The notes beneath the pieces are model-generated. The model was not told the origin of the DNA. It made no database searches and saw only the letters and a program-made list of their open reading frames with translations. From the NCBI RefSeq assembly GCF_900496995.4, contig NC_044024.1, positions 16,990,698-17,054,697 on the forward strand: a stretch of DNA of 64,000 nucleotides, given 5' to 3'. A program made the translations under genes and the position numbers. This document shows, one piece after another, positions 50,022 through 60,972 of this stretch (within the stretch, counting starts at the first letter, position 1; every line of letters begins with the position of its first letter). The stretch is from Aquila chrysaetos chrysaetos (Eukaryota > Chordata > Aves > Accipitriformes > Accipitridae).

Positions 50022-50170
50022 GGAGCAGCAGAGACACCCCTGAGGGCCGGGGGAGCGGCGGCAGGAACGGGCTTCCCCACGTGAAGCCGGGTCAGCCCCC
50101 CCCCGGAACAACTCCGGCTCCGCCGCGCTGGGACCGGCCGTGGGAGCGGGCGGCGGTGCCTCTGCCGGGA

Positions 50171-53100
50171 AGCTGCACTTGGCCTGGGAAAACCACCACG
50201 TTTAAAGAAAATGGAGGGGGTTGATACTGCAGGAATTTTGGCTCTTTCTCTTGCCTTTGCGGGATGGGAAGTTCTGTGCTATCTCCAAGGCTTCCCCACG
50301 GGTTTGGTGTCCGTGGAATCCTGCAGACTCAGACCTGGGAGAGCCACAATAATTCAGCTGCGTAAGGCAAGCCTACGGCGTGAAGGTAGCGGGCGGTTCT
50401 GTGGCCTCGCTCCCGAGACTCAACTGCTTGCGAAAACATTAAGCTTGACCTAAGACGCCTGCGTTCAGGGCATCGCCTAGGTTTGGGGCACGGTGCAGGG
50501 CATCTTCTCAGCATACGTAATTCACGTAACATCTCTCGGGCTGTGGGATGACTTTGAGGCTCTGAAAGATTTTCTCATTGAGGACATCGCATAACTACAA
50601 CAGCTGGAAATGCATCAGGCTGGGAAACTGTCGGGCTGCTTCCTTAGCGTGTTGAAAACTGGATTCCACTGGATCACTATTTAGCACTCTAACTTTGTGT
50701 CAAACCAAGCACGACTGAACTATCTTCAATGGTTTAATAAAATCAGAAAGCCAAAGATAAAAGGAATCATTTGTGGAACAGAGAAATTCGGCTTGCACCT
50801 GGAAGTGTATCTAGTCTGACTAGACACCTAGATGATTTGGGAAAAAAAGCAAGTGATACTCCTTCCACATGCCTGTCTGCCTACTGCGGCTTTCTTCTTT
50901 TTACTCCGTCACCCCCTGTCTTGTCTGTGCTGCTTTGGATTTGACAACCTGACTAAAGCAGACCAAAGAAAGGCAGTGAAAGCCCTCTTTGTAATCAGCT
51001 AGGGTGTCAGAAGCAGATTTCAGCTAAATAAACGCAAACCGAGATGAGAATCCTTGCCTATCTTGTTGCATTTCTGCAACTAAAATGTTGCAAGGTTACA
51101 CCTAGAAAACTCTACCATCCTAGTTTATTGATACCTCCCTTCTTCTAACCTTTAAATCTATTAACGTTGAAGCTGGTTGTCAATTCACGTTTAAACAGAC
51201 TGATCTGCTCTGTAGCAGAACTAGCACTCCATCATAGCGGCAAAGAAATAACAGGCCCTACTTCAGGGATATAGTGACATGAGTGAAGATGGCTCATGCA
51301 TTCCAAAATGCAAAGTGAATGTCTCCAGTGTAAGTAAAAATTGGTCCTTGTGAAGAACACATGTACATGCAATGAATACCATTTCCCTATGCGACGCTAA
51401 CAGAGCAGAGATAACATTTCCTACTCCCTCTAACAGCGCTACTGATTTGACTCAATCTGTGAATGCACCAAATTTCTTTCATGTCATCCAGTTATTTTTG
51501 ATACATAAAACCCTCCTGGTTCATCAGACCTGTAAGCAAATCCAAGGAGCTATTGTCAGAAATCAGGGATTTTATTTACTCTTTCAGTGTCAGTCAGCGT
51601 GCTTTCTAGGGATACTGAGTGTTACATTGCAAGAATCACAGGCAGACTTATGTTTTCTTTTTTCCGTGTCTCTTCCAGAAGTATCTACAGCTTGTCCAGA
51701 TTGTTTTTGACATCTGCTGCCTTTCAAAAAAGGAGCCCATACTGAGAATTCACACATGGATTTTCATCTACAGTTAAGAGACAAGACATCTCCAAAACTT
51801 CCTAGTGTAGTTGCTGTACGTACTGACCAAGCAAATTTTCTTGTCACGGTGACTGTCAGTCCTGTTCAGCATGACTGAATTGAAAACCAATGTCCTGGCA
51901 GCCTAAAAGGCAAGCAAGCAAGGGTGAAGATGAGGCGGGGGGTGTGGGGGGGAAGATTTTAGTCGCGAGCTCACATCACTATGTTTCTGAGGAAAGCAAT
52001 TCTCCAGCATCAGCAGTCTGCCTTTCCAACCCCCCTCTCTGACACATTTTCTAAAACTTGGTAAAAATTCCCATCTGGAGCTGTTTTATGCTGCAGATGT
52101 TTACACATATATCTGCAGGAATGACAGGATCTTGATAGCCTTCAGCATAGTGTCATCTTCACATTGCAAAGTTCGTTCTTCTCGCACTTAGCTGGATGAA
52201 GAGCACAGCTAGAAAGTCAGAAGATGCAACTGAAAAATAAACAGAAATGTGATGGAGATGGAAACAAAAACTAAAAAAAAGGAAGTCCAGCAGAAAGATG
52301 GTCTGTGCTTTTGATCTGAAGACTAGATGTAATTCAGGGCATTCCTAGGTCAGGTACCTGCTCTGCACCTGGAACAGACCCACTCTAACAACAGCTTAAT
52401 ATAACGCCTGCTGCCAGCATTAGGATAGTACATTTGACCTACTGGACTGCTGCAGTTTAGGGAGGGGTTCTGTTTTCTTGGCATGGGTAGTGACTAGTCA
52501 GTAAAAGAACAGTGAGATTACAGCATCTCATCATTCCTTTCTTTTTCCTTGTTAGTAAGTTAAATTATTACTGGGGGTGCGGGTTGAGGGGGTGGGGAAG
52601 AAAAAAAAAAGAGGGAAAAGTAATAGCTGTATTACACCAGCTGTGAGAAACAAGCAGGCACGATAAAGCTTGCCTACGTAAAGGTATTGGATGGTCTCAT
52701 ATAATATGTTGCCTCTCTCTCGAAGGCTTGAACTCCTTGTGTCCTTGCAAGGCACATTTAATCTTGCTTTTTAGTTTCTTTACTTAGAGAAGTCTACAGA
52801 TTCCAAGAGGCCATTGGACCACAAGGCAAAACCTTCTCTCTATGGCTGCTATTTGATGTTACAAGCTGTTTGTAATGCAATCCTATGGTATGTTACTGAA
52901 GTCTCTCAAATTCTCAGGTGGGAGTTACAAATCAGACTTTAGGCTGGACGGTACAGATCCAACTTGCCAGTGGTTTTATTCGTTGCCAGTTCTCAGTAAA
53001 CACAAAGACTAAGATACCTCATCTGTATATCAGAAACCCTGGGTCCTTGCAGGTTGAATGAAAGCCAGCAATAGTTCCAGGTGACCAGCAGCTCTGGGAA

Positions 53101-55540
53101 TCTGCTCACAAGTAATGCAAATTAGGCATCAGTATCTTTGCAAACTTCTGAAAAGTTTCTTACAGTCACAGTTTGAATTAAAATAATCAATCAGGTAAGT
53201 CAGAGAAAATAATTCCTGTGGAGGACTTCCAAAGGAACAATGAGAGAATGTGAGGACCAAAACCAGCTTGGCAACAATGGTCCCCGTGTACTCAGCCAAG
53301 GTAAAAGCATATCATGGGGAACCTAGGCAAGGCACACTTTGTTTAGAAGCATTAAATATGCTCTAAAAATTCATTAAATCTACCAGACAAGTTCCAAAGT
53401 GGAAATTGAGCAGTAAGAAGAATGCTGATGTGTAGTAGAGCTACTTTTTCTTCGTCTCTAACAGATTTATGTTGGGATATAAAAAAAAAAAAAAGTAGGA
53501 GTATTTTAAAACTGTTTGAACTACTCTGATTTGCAAGGATATGAAAGTTATTCGAGTTCCAATGCTTTAATTAATAAGAAGACAGCATTATATTAGAACT
53601 GCTTTATCAAGCCATCTCATAGATGTTGTTTAACAGAATGGTTTCAAGGAGGAAACTGTTGTTGTCTCTAGAATGGAGAGGAAAACCTGTGTGGGAGCAT
53701 AGCTAATGCCTGTGGTCTTTAACTGGAGCTGGGGCCAACTCTGTTCTCACTAGAACCTCAGTTCCATTTAAAGGAATTGCCAAGTAAGCTTGCTAGCGAG
53801 AAATGTATAACAAAGGGTTCATGAATTTAGATAATTCTGACTCATGTATCATAATTTTATTTATGCCCATTTATTTCTAAATATCTGTTCTTATTTTTTT
53901 CTGAAGTAAGATGCATTCTGAGGCATATGAGTATTTTTTTATATGCTGCAAGGTAAAAAAAAAAAGAGCTTGAAGGTGGGCAACTGTAACTTGCAGTACC
54001 AGTGCTCGTGTGGCAGATAACCTGAGATTCCATCAATCTTGGCAATGTTTCCTGGCCCATCTTTATCTAAGAATGAACTGTTCTTGGATGGTTTCTGTAG
54101 GATACTAGGCATAAACAGAGCTTCTTTTTCCCTCCCTTCAGTGTCTGGTTCACGGTCAAATTCAGGGTTGGGGTTGTTTCGGAGTCTGGGTTTTTTCCTC
54201 TCTCTTGAACAAAATGTATTGTAAAAAATTAAAATCTCCCTCCAAATTTCTGTTTTTTCTATGTCTATTCCTCTAACATGTTATATCAAGACAATGAAGT
54301 GTAACAGTGTCATGTCTACACTGAGCAGAATTAACTGTCATCTAGGTAATACAGCTCCTAGTTTGAATAATTCTAAAGTTTTGGAGATTTATCTAGTATG
54401 CTAAATAAGGTCGAAACGCAGACCTACTTTACTACCAAATACAAATCTCAGTCATCAGATCAGTGAAACAATGAGCTTTTCAAGTTACACAGCAGGTGGA
54501 AGCAAAAGTCAGTGTATACCATAAATGGACAGATCAAGGTCCAAGTGCTGATCAATAAAACAAGGAGCTTCCCAAATCAGACAGCAGGTGGAACCAAACA
54601 TCCTACCTTGCAACGACAGAGCCAACATGTTTAAACACCATAGTACTGAGAGGTCTTGAGCATATCCCAAAAGGCAAAACTCTATCGGTAGCCCCGGTGG
54701 CCCACAGGGTTACAATTTTCCTAACACTTGAGAATTAGAAAGTAAATGAAATGCACTGCTTTCGATTTTATTTAACTAAGCGTCCCAATGGTAGGTTCAG
54801 TAAAAGCGGCCTTCATCCGCTGAAGCAGTGCTACAAACCACCTGCCAAGCTACAATGCAAGATCAAGGCTGGCACGCTGCATTTCTTCTCCACGTGCACC
54901 CTGAGTGCCATTACCCACTTGTGTAGAGGGAACGACGATATTCTGACTGGGCATTGGTTTGTGTTCTTTTTGAAGGATGGTGAGGACACGGTTTGCAGAG
55001 ACAACTACTCATACCCAAAACACCATTTCTGCTTTCTCACACCTGATACTAAGGAGCAGATGACGGCAGTAGTACTTACCTCTATTCAGGGCTCCAGTCG
55101 CTCCATGTGAACACCATATCGAGTAGGTACATCGAGTTAGTACTTCCTTCATCTTATGTTTTACTTCACCAAAATTTCCGTTGAAAAGGCGGCCGAATAA
55201 AGAAGTCCACGACTGGACACTTTTCTTTTTCTTGATAGTACCTCGTGGTTGCCGCTTCTGTGGTTTTGGGGGGCCGGGGGGTATTACCCGAAGGGGAAAA
55301 ACCCAGAAGCCTGGTAATTTCCTCCCTTTTCTCCCACTTTGAGCTTGGCACGATCGCTAGTAAGCACTGCGAAAAGAAACTGCCCCGCCAGGAAGGCGGA
55401 GATGCGCCCTGCCACAGGAGGAGCGGGTGCAGGGAAGGGACCGGCTGGCTCCCAGCTGGCCAGCGCGGCAGCTTTGACGCGGGTCTAACGCAACGGCGAG
55501 GTTATTTTTGCCAACATTTCTGTGAAACCGTGTGCCACGG
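50171..55540. other. Intergenic segment between the KIAA1210 and PGRMC1 CpG islands
   Basis: 5.4 kb of AT-rich sequence separating the two divergent promoters. It contains A10 near 52601, A14 (53481-53494) and A11 near 53956, plus the partial tandem duplication at 54458-54600. The only notable open frame is 54751-55110. No splice-supported gene was found. Distal promoter elements of either gene could lie here, but none can be named. Confidence 0.6.
54458..54600 (+). repeat. Diverged direct repeat, about 48-bp units, 92 bp apart
   Basis: Two stretches share the order 'gatca..(g)aaacaa.gagctt', 'caa.t.a', and 'acagcaggtggaa.caaa'. The first starts at 54458 and the second at 54550. They are clearly related but have substitutions and an unrelated spacer, so this is an old local duplication or two copies of an unidentified repeat. 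Confidence 0.65.
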
Positions 55541-55913
55541 AGCCGCCCCTGCGGCGGGTCGACCTGACCCGACCCGCTGTCGCCTCGGCGGGGAACGGCG
55601 GCCGGCGGCGCCCCCCGCGCAGCCATTCCTCGCCGGGCCGCCGGGGCCGCCGCCATCGCCTGGCTCACACCACCACCTACTGTCGGAGGCGGGGTAGCAG
55701 CCGGCCGGCGCCGAGCCCGCCTCAGGCTGAGGGCGGCAGCCGCGCCCGCGCCTCAGCTTCCTCCCGCCCTCGGTCCCGTCCTCCCGCCGCCGCCGGCCCC
55801 ACACGCCCGGGCAGCGTCCCGCCCCCTCAGCGCTGCCTGAGGCGGGCCGGCTCCTCCCGCCCGCCGCCGCATCGCGCCTCAGAGCCCGCCGTGCCGGAGC
55901 GCAGCCGAGCCCG

Positions 55914-56241
55914 ATGGCCCGCGAGGAGGTGGCGGCGGCGGCCGGCGAGGAGGCGGCGGCGGCGGCCGAGGGGGGCGGCCTGCTGCTGGAGATCGTGGGC
56001 TCCCCGCTCAACCTGAGCCTGCTGGGCCTCTGCCTCTTCCTGCTCTACCAGATCCTGCGGGGCGAGCGGCCCGCGGCGCCGGCGGGCGAGGCGGACCCGC
56101 CGCCGCTGCCCAAGATGAAGCGCCGCGACTTCACGCTGGCGCAGCTGCGGCCCTACGACGGGGTGCGCGACCCCCGCATCCTCATGGCCATCAACGGCAA
56201 AGTCTTCGACGTGAGCCGCGCCAGGAAGTTCTACGGGCCCG
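55914..56241 (+). CDS. PGRMC1: PGRMC1 coding exon 1
   Basis: ATG at 55914 in context CCCGATGG opens [20 protein letters not shown], then the membrane segment and the start of the haem domain ([20 protein letters not shown]). It ends GGGCCCG|GTGAGG with one base of Glu110. The N-terminal alanine run is GC-driven and differs from the mammalian N-terminus, while the sequence from the membrane helix onward is well conserved. Confidence 0.95.
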
Positions 56242-59200
56242 GTGAGGGGCCGGGCCGGGCCGGGGCGGGCGGGGGCCGGCGGCGCAGGCCCAGCCCGGGA
56301 ACCCCCGGCTCTTTGTGCCCGGGATCCGGCCGGGGCCGCTGGCCGGAGGGATGACGGCGGGGGGGGGGGGGGGGCTCGGCGGCTTGGCCCGGCTGGGCCC
56401 CGCCGCGGGGCCGGTGCTGGCGGGGGAATTTGTTCCCTGCGGCCCGGGGATCGGCGTGCTCCGCCTTAATGCCTAACCCGCCTCCTGGCCTGCGGGATAA
56501 ACGCTGGGCTAAGCTGCCCGTGCCCTCTCGCCCCTGCTGACGATCCGGAGATTTGGAAAGCGTTCGGCTTGCTTAGAGCTCGAAGGGCGTGCGCAGCTCG
56601 GCCTGTGACAAGATCGCACAACCGGCAGCGCTGGGAGAGACCTGCCTCCCCGGGTGAGGCGGAGGGCAGGATTACTGGGCGCCGGAGTCGGGCCTCGATG
56701 TTGTAAAAAGTCCGGCTTTGCCAGCCTACGTTGTTTATTATTGCCTTTATTTTCCCAGGGCAGGTTACACGCACCGTAAGGGGTTGTGCCGCTGTTGGGT
56801 TGGGCGGCTTCGTCAGCCTCGGGTGCCTTTGGCTGATGCCGGGCAGCAGAAGCGAAGTGTTTACATTCCATTCCCAACTTCTAGTGGACATCAGTCTATT
56901 GCATAATATATATGCTAAATACCTAACCATTTAGATTAAGCCAGCTTCCTATCAGGAGTGCAGGCAGTTCAAACGTGCAAAGATTGAATAAGCTATGCAG
57001 AGACTTACAGAGCAGCTAGTGATGAGGTGGGTGGGAGTATGTGCACCCAGGTGTAAGAATTTAATCACCTCCACTAGGGCATGGGGTTTTATTTTTAACA
57101 GAGGCGCTCCTGTTAAACAGCCTCACTGAGGCTTGTTAATTTGTACCAGGATCTGTCTGGCATAACCACTCTTGAGTTGTGCAGACAGCTGGTAGCTGCT
57201 GTAGTGAGCTGCCAGTGCTACTCAGAGACAAGGAGAATAGTGCAAGAGACACCACGTCTTTGGAAGCATGATGAGATTATTACTTTTGGTCCAGACACAG
57301 GCTGGAGACTGTCGTGGAATGGTGCTGGACTGTAACTTTGCATTCTGCAGCAGTCAAGATGATACATACAGCTGAGTTAGGTGTGCAGGTTTGTATTTGT
57401 GCAAACTAAAACCAACTTGATTTAAGGACCATGCTTTGGATACTACCTTCCTTGACAACAGTAAAAGCTGCCCGTTGTATCCAATTTGGTAATTGCTGAA
57501 TGGTTCATCACAGTGTCTGACTAGTTTGGTTTTCATTTTAACGGAAAGGTAAGATTCTTTTGATGAATTTAGGAAAAAGCTCACTCTGGGAGGTGTGGAA
57601 GATGGCATGCTCTCTACAGTAACCAGAGTTCACATCTAACTTCTTTAAGCTCCTTTAAGAAGAACTTTCAATGTCTAGTTGCAACATGTGATATCTCCGT
57701 TTTCACCTTGTCATGCAAGCAGGTTAATCATTAATGAAGTTTAGCAAGGGTCTGTCTTGATAAGATATCTCTGATCTACTGTGAGTTGCATGTTTTGATC
57801 ATTTGAGTTCATCTTGCATCTTCAAATTTTTAACAGATATTTCTTCCAAGTTGGTAATTTCTAGTATCTCCACCGCATTTTCTGTCAAGTCATCCTTTCA
57901 GCTCTTTAAGTAAGTCAGGAGCATCTCTTAGAAAACTTCCCTTTCACCTCAGACTTACAAATTACAAAGGCTTCCTCTGTTCCTCTTTCTAAGGATGTGC
58001 TTTCACAATTTGTATGCTTATTCTTACCCTGTTTGTATGTTCCATGCACCGTTCTGTGGTTCATTGTCCTGACGTTTCAGCAAACTCAGTATCTCTTCCC
58101 ATGGTTTTGTTTCTTGTCCTCTTCCTCTGTTTTCCTTTATTACCAAGAATAAAACTTAAAAATGTTTCAGAAGTTTGAGGCACCTCTGACTCACAGATCA
58201 GGGTACGAACCATGATCCGTTTCAGTCTGGGGACTCTGATCCATGAAGATCATACAGCATCCATTACCTCTGTAATAATGCTGCTTATGTTTTTATTTTA
58301 AAGAGGGCCCGTATGGGATTTTTGCTGGAAGAGATGCATCCCGAGGTCTTGCCACTTTCTGCCTGGATAAGGAGGCTCTGAGGGATGACTATGATGACCT
58401 CTCTGATCTCAATGCTACACAGCAAGAGGCCTTGAGGGACTGGGAGTCACAATTCACTTGTAAGCAATTTTAAACCTATTTACAAAGAAGTAGCTAACTA
58501 GTGTGTAATAAGGGAAGTAATGGTTAAAAGGCTGTTACCAGCTGGAAGCATCAGTCTGGAAACTTACTTTGAGTTAATACCTCAGTTTACTAAGTATTAC
58601 TAGAATTACTGTTACTCAAAAGAATCAAGGGAAATGTCAGATTTTCCTTCTGCGTTCTCCCTCTCTGCTCCTTAGAGAACAGTAGGAGAGATGAAAGCAC
58701 TCTGGCATAGGATAAGATCTATAAGACCACCCAAAAAGTTGACAGGAATTGGAAATTAAGAGCATGTTTTTGATACAGTTAAGAACCTATCTGTAGAGAC
58801 GATAAGATTTTAATGCTCTGAAAAATGAAGCTTATGTCCTGTTCAGCTTCTCAGAAACAAGAGTTACATTTGAATTACTACTTCTTGGTTTTTTTGAGTT
58901 TTGAAGTCTGTTTAAACTAGGCCTTTTCCCCTTGGAGCTCTTGATAAAACTTTATTTAACTCTAAATAAGTTACTCTGCATGGCCTTGCTGGTGGCTTTA
59001 TCAGATTCATGGACAACTGTACCCAGCTGACTTTCTCCCCTAGAAGATGATCAGGAATGGGCAAATGCCACCTCTGTGCTTGGAAGCAGCCTGGTTGTTA
59101 CCGTGCCAATGATGGCCAGAATGGCAGAAGAAAAAAGGCAACTTGCACACTTGAGATGTTTGTTCTAAAATTAACAGAAGGAAGTAATTTTCATAGTTGC

Positions 59201-60698
59201 CTTGTTTTTCTATGCTTAGTATTAAAAGTTTAAAAAAGGCAATTCCAACTGTTTTGTGTTGTGTGCCTCAACTTGCTGCTCAAAAAGAGAACTTCAAACC
59301 ACAGTTTTATGGAAATTCCTATGTTGACCTTGTACCAGGGCATGCCCACTGGTATGATTTGTTTTTTTCTCCTGTTGTATATCTTGTTGATGAAAAATAA
59401 TTCCTCCGTATCTCATGATGCCTTTTAGGCAAGTGAACAGCAAAGGGATTATTTCTACTCCGTTAAGACAAAAAGTACATGTATCAGTTGTTTGCCTTGG
59501 TGAATTTTACAGATATATATATGATGGAAATTGCATATACAAAGAAGTTGTATGGTGGAAGTCAAATGGGTTTTGGTTTTAAGTCTAGTGTTCGGTATTA
59601 AAGATTTACTATCACTAGCTAGAATGGAGCTTTCCTCCACATAATGTTGTTAGAACATCTCAGTTCTGACCTGATGTGGCCCTACTATTTTGGCGCTCTT
59701 CCTGTCTTAAGACTGTTAATCATGCCACACTGAATGGCTGTGTTATGATGCTAACAAGTACGTTGCAGAAACCAGAGCTATGCTACCAACTATCTGACCT
59801 AAACGAGTGTTTAAATCTACCTTTTCAAGAGTTGGGCATCAGGACTGACAGTGAACTGCACGCTTTTTATTACTATGTTTCTAGTAAATTTGGCGATTAG
59901 TTGCTTTAAATTCTTAATTATAACAACAATGCTAGTCTGAAATACCTGTAGTCAGAGGCATCTTTTGCTTTGTTGAAGTTGACAGATGGGCAACATAGCA
60001 TAGCTCTCAGTTCTTACATGTATATGATCTTGGTGTTTTTACACGTTTAAAAAGAGATATAAAATAAGGCAGAGGCTTAGCTGCATAATCAGATAACAGA
60101 TCTGTCTTTATCTTTAGAAGAAAGGATCTTTCTTCTGTCCTATTGGATATTTTCAACATATATTACAAAAAATAAAAACCCTTGAAAATTGTGCACATGT
60201 GTGGATGTGCGTGCATGTATAATATACAACGTAAATATTCTAACAATGCCATTGGTTGAAAACCAGCTTTGACATTGGCAAGAGAAATAATCTAATCCAG
60301 GATTCTGTTTCTTTTGCTAGATGAGTCCCTCAGTTTACATGTGTCTTTACATTCATTCATCTTTTGGCTTAGGCAATAGGAGGTTACATGCACTTCGCAT
60401 GTTTCTTACACTTACTACAACATTAATAGTAGTTCAGGTAGTTGATTTTAGCTTTTCACCTTCACCCCAGCGTTTGCAACAAGTCGCTGAGAGCTGTTTC
60501 ATTCTAATATAGGCATTGTGTTAATTCAGGAAACAGACATAGGAGTTAAAAAAGGTACATCTTCAGGGCAGAATTATGACTTGGATTCTTTCTTTTTCCC
60601 CAGTTAAATATCACCATGTTGGTAAGCTGCTGAAAGAAGGGGAGGAACCCACTGTATACTCTGATGAAGAAGATGCCCAGGATGCAAACAAAGACTAG
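55914..60698 (+). CDS. PGRMC1: PGRMC1, progesterone receptor membrane component 1, complete
   Basis: Exons 55914-56241, 58304-58459 and 60604-60698 join to a 192-residue protein (human PGRMC1 is 195). Layout: Ala/Glu-rich N-terminus (1-20); one membrane helix at about 31-48 ([18 protein letters not shown]); a proline-rich linker; and a cytochrome-b5-like domain from about 70 to 172. Residues known to contact haem in the human protein are at identical numbers: Tyr107, Tyr113, Lys163 and Tyr164; Cys129 is also kept. The C-terminus [10 protein letters not shown] retains Tyr180 and Ser181, known phosphorylation sites. [20 protein letters not shown] identifies PGRMC1 rather than PGRMC2. Family role: ER-membrane haem protein that supports cytochromes P450 and sterol metabolism and has been linked to progesterone response. 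It lies head to head with KIAA1210. Confidence 0.97.
56242..58303. other. PGRMC1: PGRMC1 intron 1
   Basis: 2.06 kb. The first ~200 bases remain part of the CpG island and include G16 at 56359-56374. The rest is ordinary AT-rich intron with no gene seen. Confidence 0.9.
56359..56374 (+). repeat. G16 homopolymer in PGRMC1 intron 1
   Basis: Sixteen guanines, about 120 bases downstream of the exon 1 donor. This is on the sense strand of PGRMC1, so the nascent RNA would carry the G run. Confidence 0.95.
58304..58459 (+). CDS. PGRMC1: PGRMC1 coding exon 2
   Basis: Acceptor TTTTATTTTAAAG and donor TTCACTT|GTAAGC bound 156 nt. It encodes [35 protein letters not shown] and DWESQFT, including Tyr113 and Cys129. 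It is the core of the cytochrome-b5-like fold. Confidence 0.97.
58460..60603. other. PGRMC1: PGRMC1 intron 2
   Basis: 2.14 kb of AT-rich intron. Plus-strand frames such as 59197-59400 and 59676-59900 have no domain or splice support. Nothing else recognised. Confidence 0.9.
60604..60698 (+). CDS. PGRMC1: PGRMC1 coding exon 3 and stop
   Basis: Acceptor TTTTTCCCCAG opens [20 protein letters not shown], then [11 protein letters not shown] and TAG at 60696-60698. It includes Lys163 and Tyr164. The acidic tail is a few residues shorter than in human and differs after SDEE. Confidence 0.96.
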
Positions 60699-60820
60699 AG
60701 AGTGCAGTGAGGACCAATCTATTTTTGAATCGTAGAGGATCATTTGTAACATTCCACTTCTGTTTTGCAAGTTGCAACAGCAGCAATGCTTACAAAAGGT
60801 CCAGAGTTACAGTGAATTGT

Positions 60821-60865
60821 TTCTTTTCAAAGGTTTTCTTTTCAAAGGTTTCCTTTTCAAATTCA
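60821..60865 (+). repeat. Three tandem 15-bp units in the PGRMC1 3' UTR
   Basis: TTCTTTTCAAAGGTT occurs twice in perfect tandem (60821-60835, 60836-60850), followed by a diverged third unit TCCTTTTCAAATTCA (60851-60865). It lies 120 bases after the stop codon. Confidence 0.9.
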
Positions 60866-60966
60866 GTGGTAAACTACTAAAGGTCTGAGATTTGTCTTCC
60901 TTTAAACCTGCTTAATCTGAAGTATGCACGAAAAATGTCTGTGCAAAAGTAAACTGCAATTTTGGC

Positions 60967-60972
60967 AATAAA
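60967..60972 (+). terminator. PGRMC1: Proximal AATAAA polyadenylation signal of PGRMC1
   Basis: AATAAA lies 269 bases after the stop, in 'ggcaataaaggac', followed by T-rich sequence (ctgtttttcttc). It is plausible for a short mRNA form. Further AATAAA hexamers occur at 61722-61727 and 62591-62596. Confidence 0.5.

Larger units (their letters stand above)
49780..50030 (-). other. KIAA1210: Candidate noncoding first exon of KIAA1210 (right end approximate)
   Basis: A strong minus-strand donor, GCGGCCG|GTGAGTGG, occupies 49779-49774, so an exon would begin at 49780 and run right into the CpG island; the transcription start is not determinable. A second, weaker donor (CCG|GTGAGA) is at 49609-49604. 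No in-frame start is needed, because the ATG lies in the exon at 19379. The exon would contain (CGG)7 at 49882-49862 and a C20 run (G20 on the plus strand, 49969-49988). Exon status is inferred from the donor and CpG context only. Confidence 0.4.
49580..50170 (-). promoter_or_regulatory. CpG island, probable KIAA1210 promoter
   Basis: A sudden change from AT-rich sequence to about 600 bases dense in CpG, with many CCGCCC/GGGCGG-type GC boxes and no evident TATA box. It is the only CpG island upstream of the KIAA1210 start codon and left of PGRMC1's own island. A minus-strand donor at its left part (GGCCG|GTGAGT) would send transcription toward KIAA1210. That it serves KIAA1210 is inference. 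It could also fire rightward as a bidirectional promoter. Confidence 0.6.
55540..56460 (+). promoter_or_regulatory. PGRMC1: CpG island and promoter of PGRMC1
   Basis: About 900 bases of extremely CpG-dense sequence surround the PGRMC1 start codon, with many GC boxes (CCGCCC/GGGCGG) upstream and no clear TATA or CCAAT box close to the ATG. This is typical of a broadly expressed gene with dispersed start sites. The exact transcription start cannot be placed. The GC-rich open frames on the opposite strand across this island are composition artefacts. Confidence 0.8.

Noticed and set aside
49493-50224. 243-codon Pro/Arg-rich frame across the CpG island, with overlapping frames on the other strand
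   Set aside because: Stop-poor GC-rich DNA gives long frames on both strands; the residues simply reflect CCG/CGG content.
55502-56016. Opposed 164-169-codon frames around the PGRMC1 promoter
   Set aside because: Same composition effect; they overlap the true PGRMC1 exon 1 in other frames.
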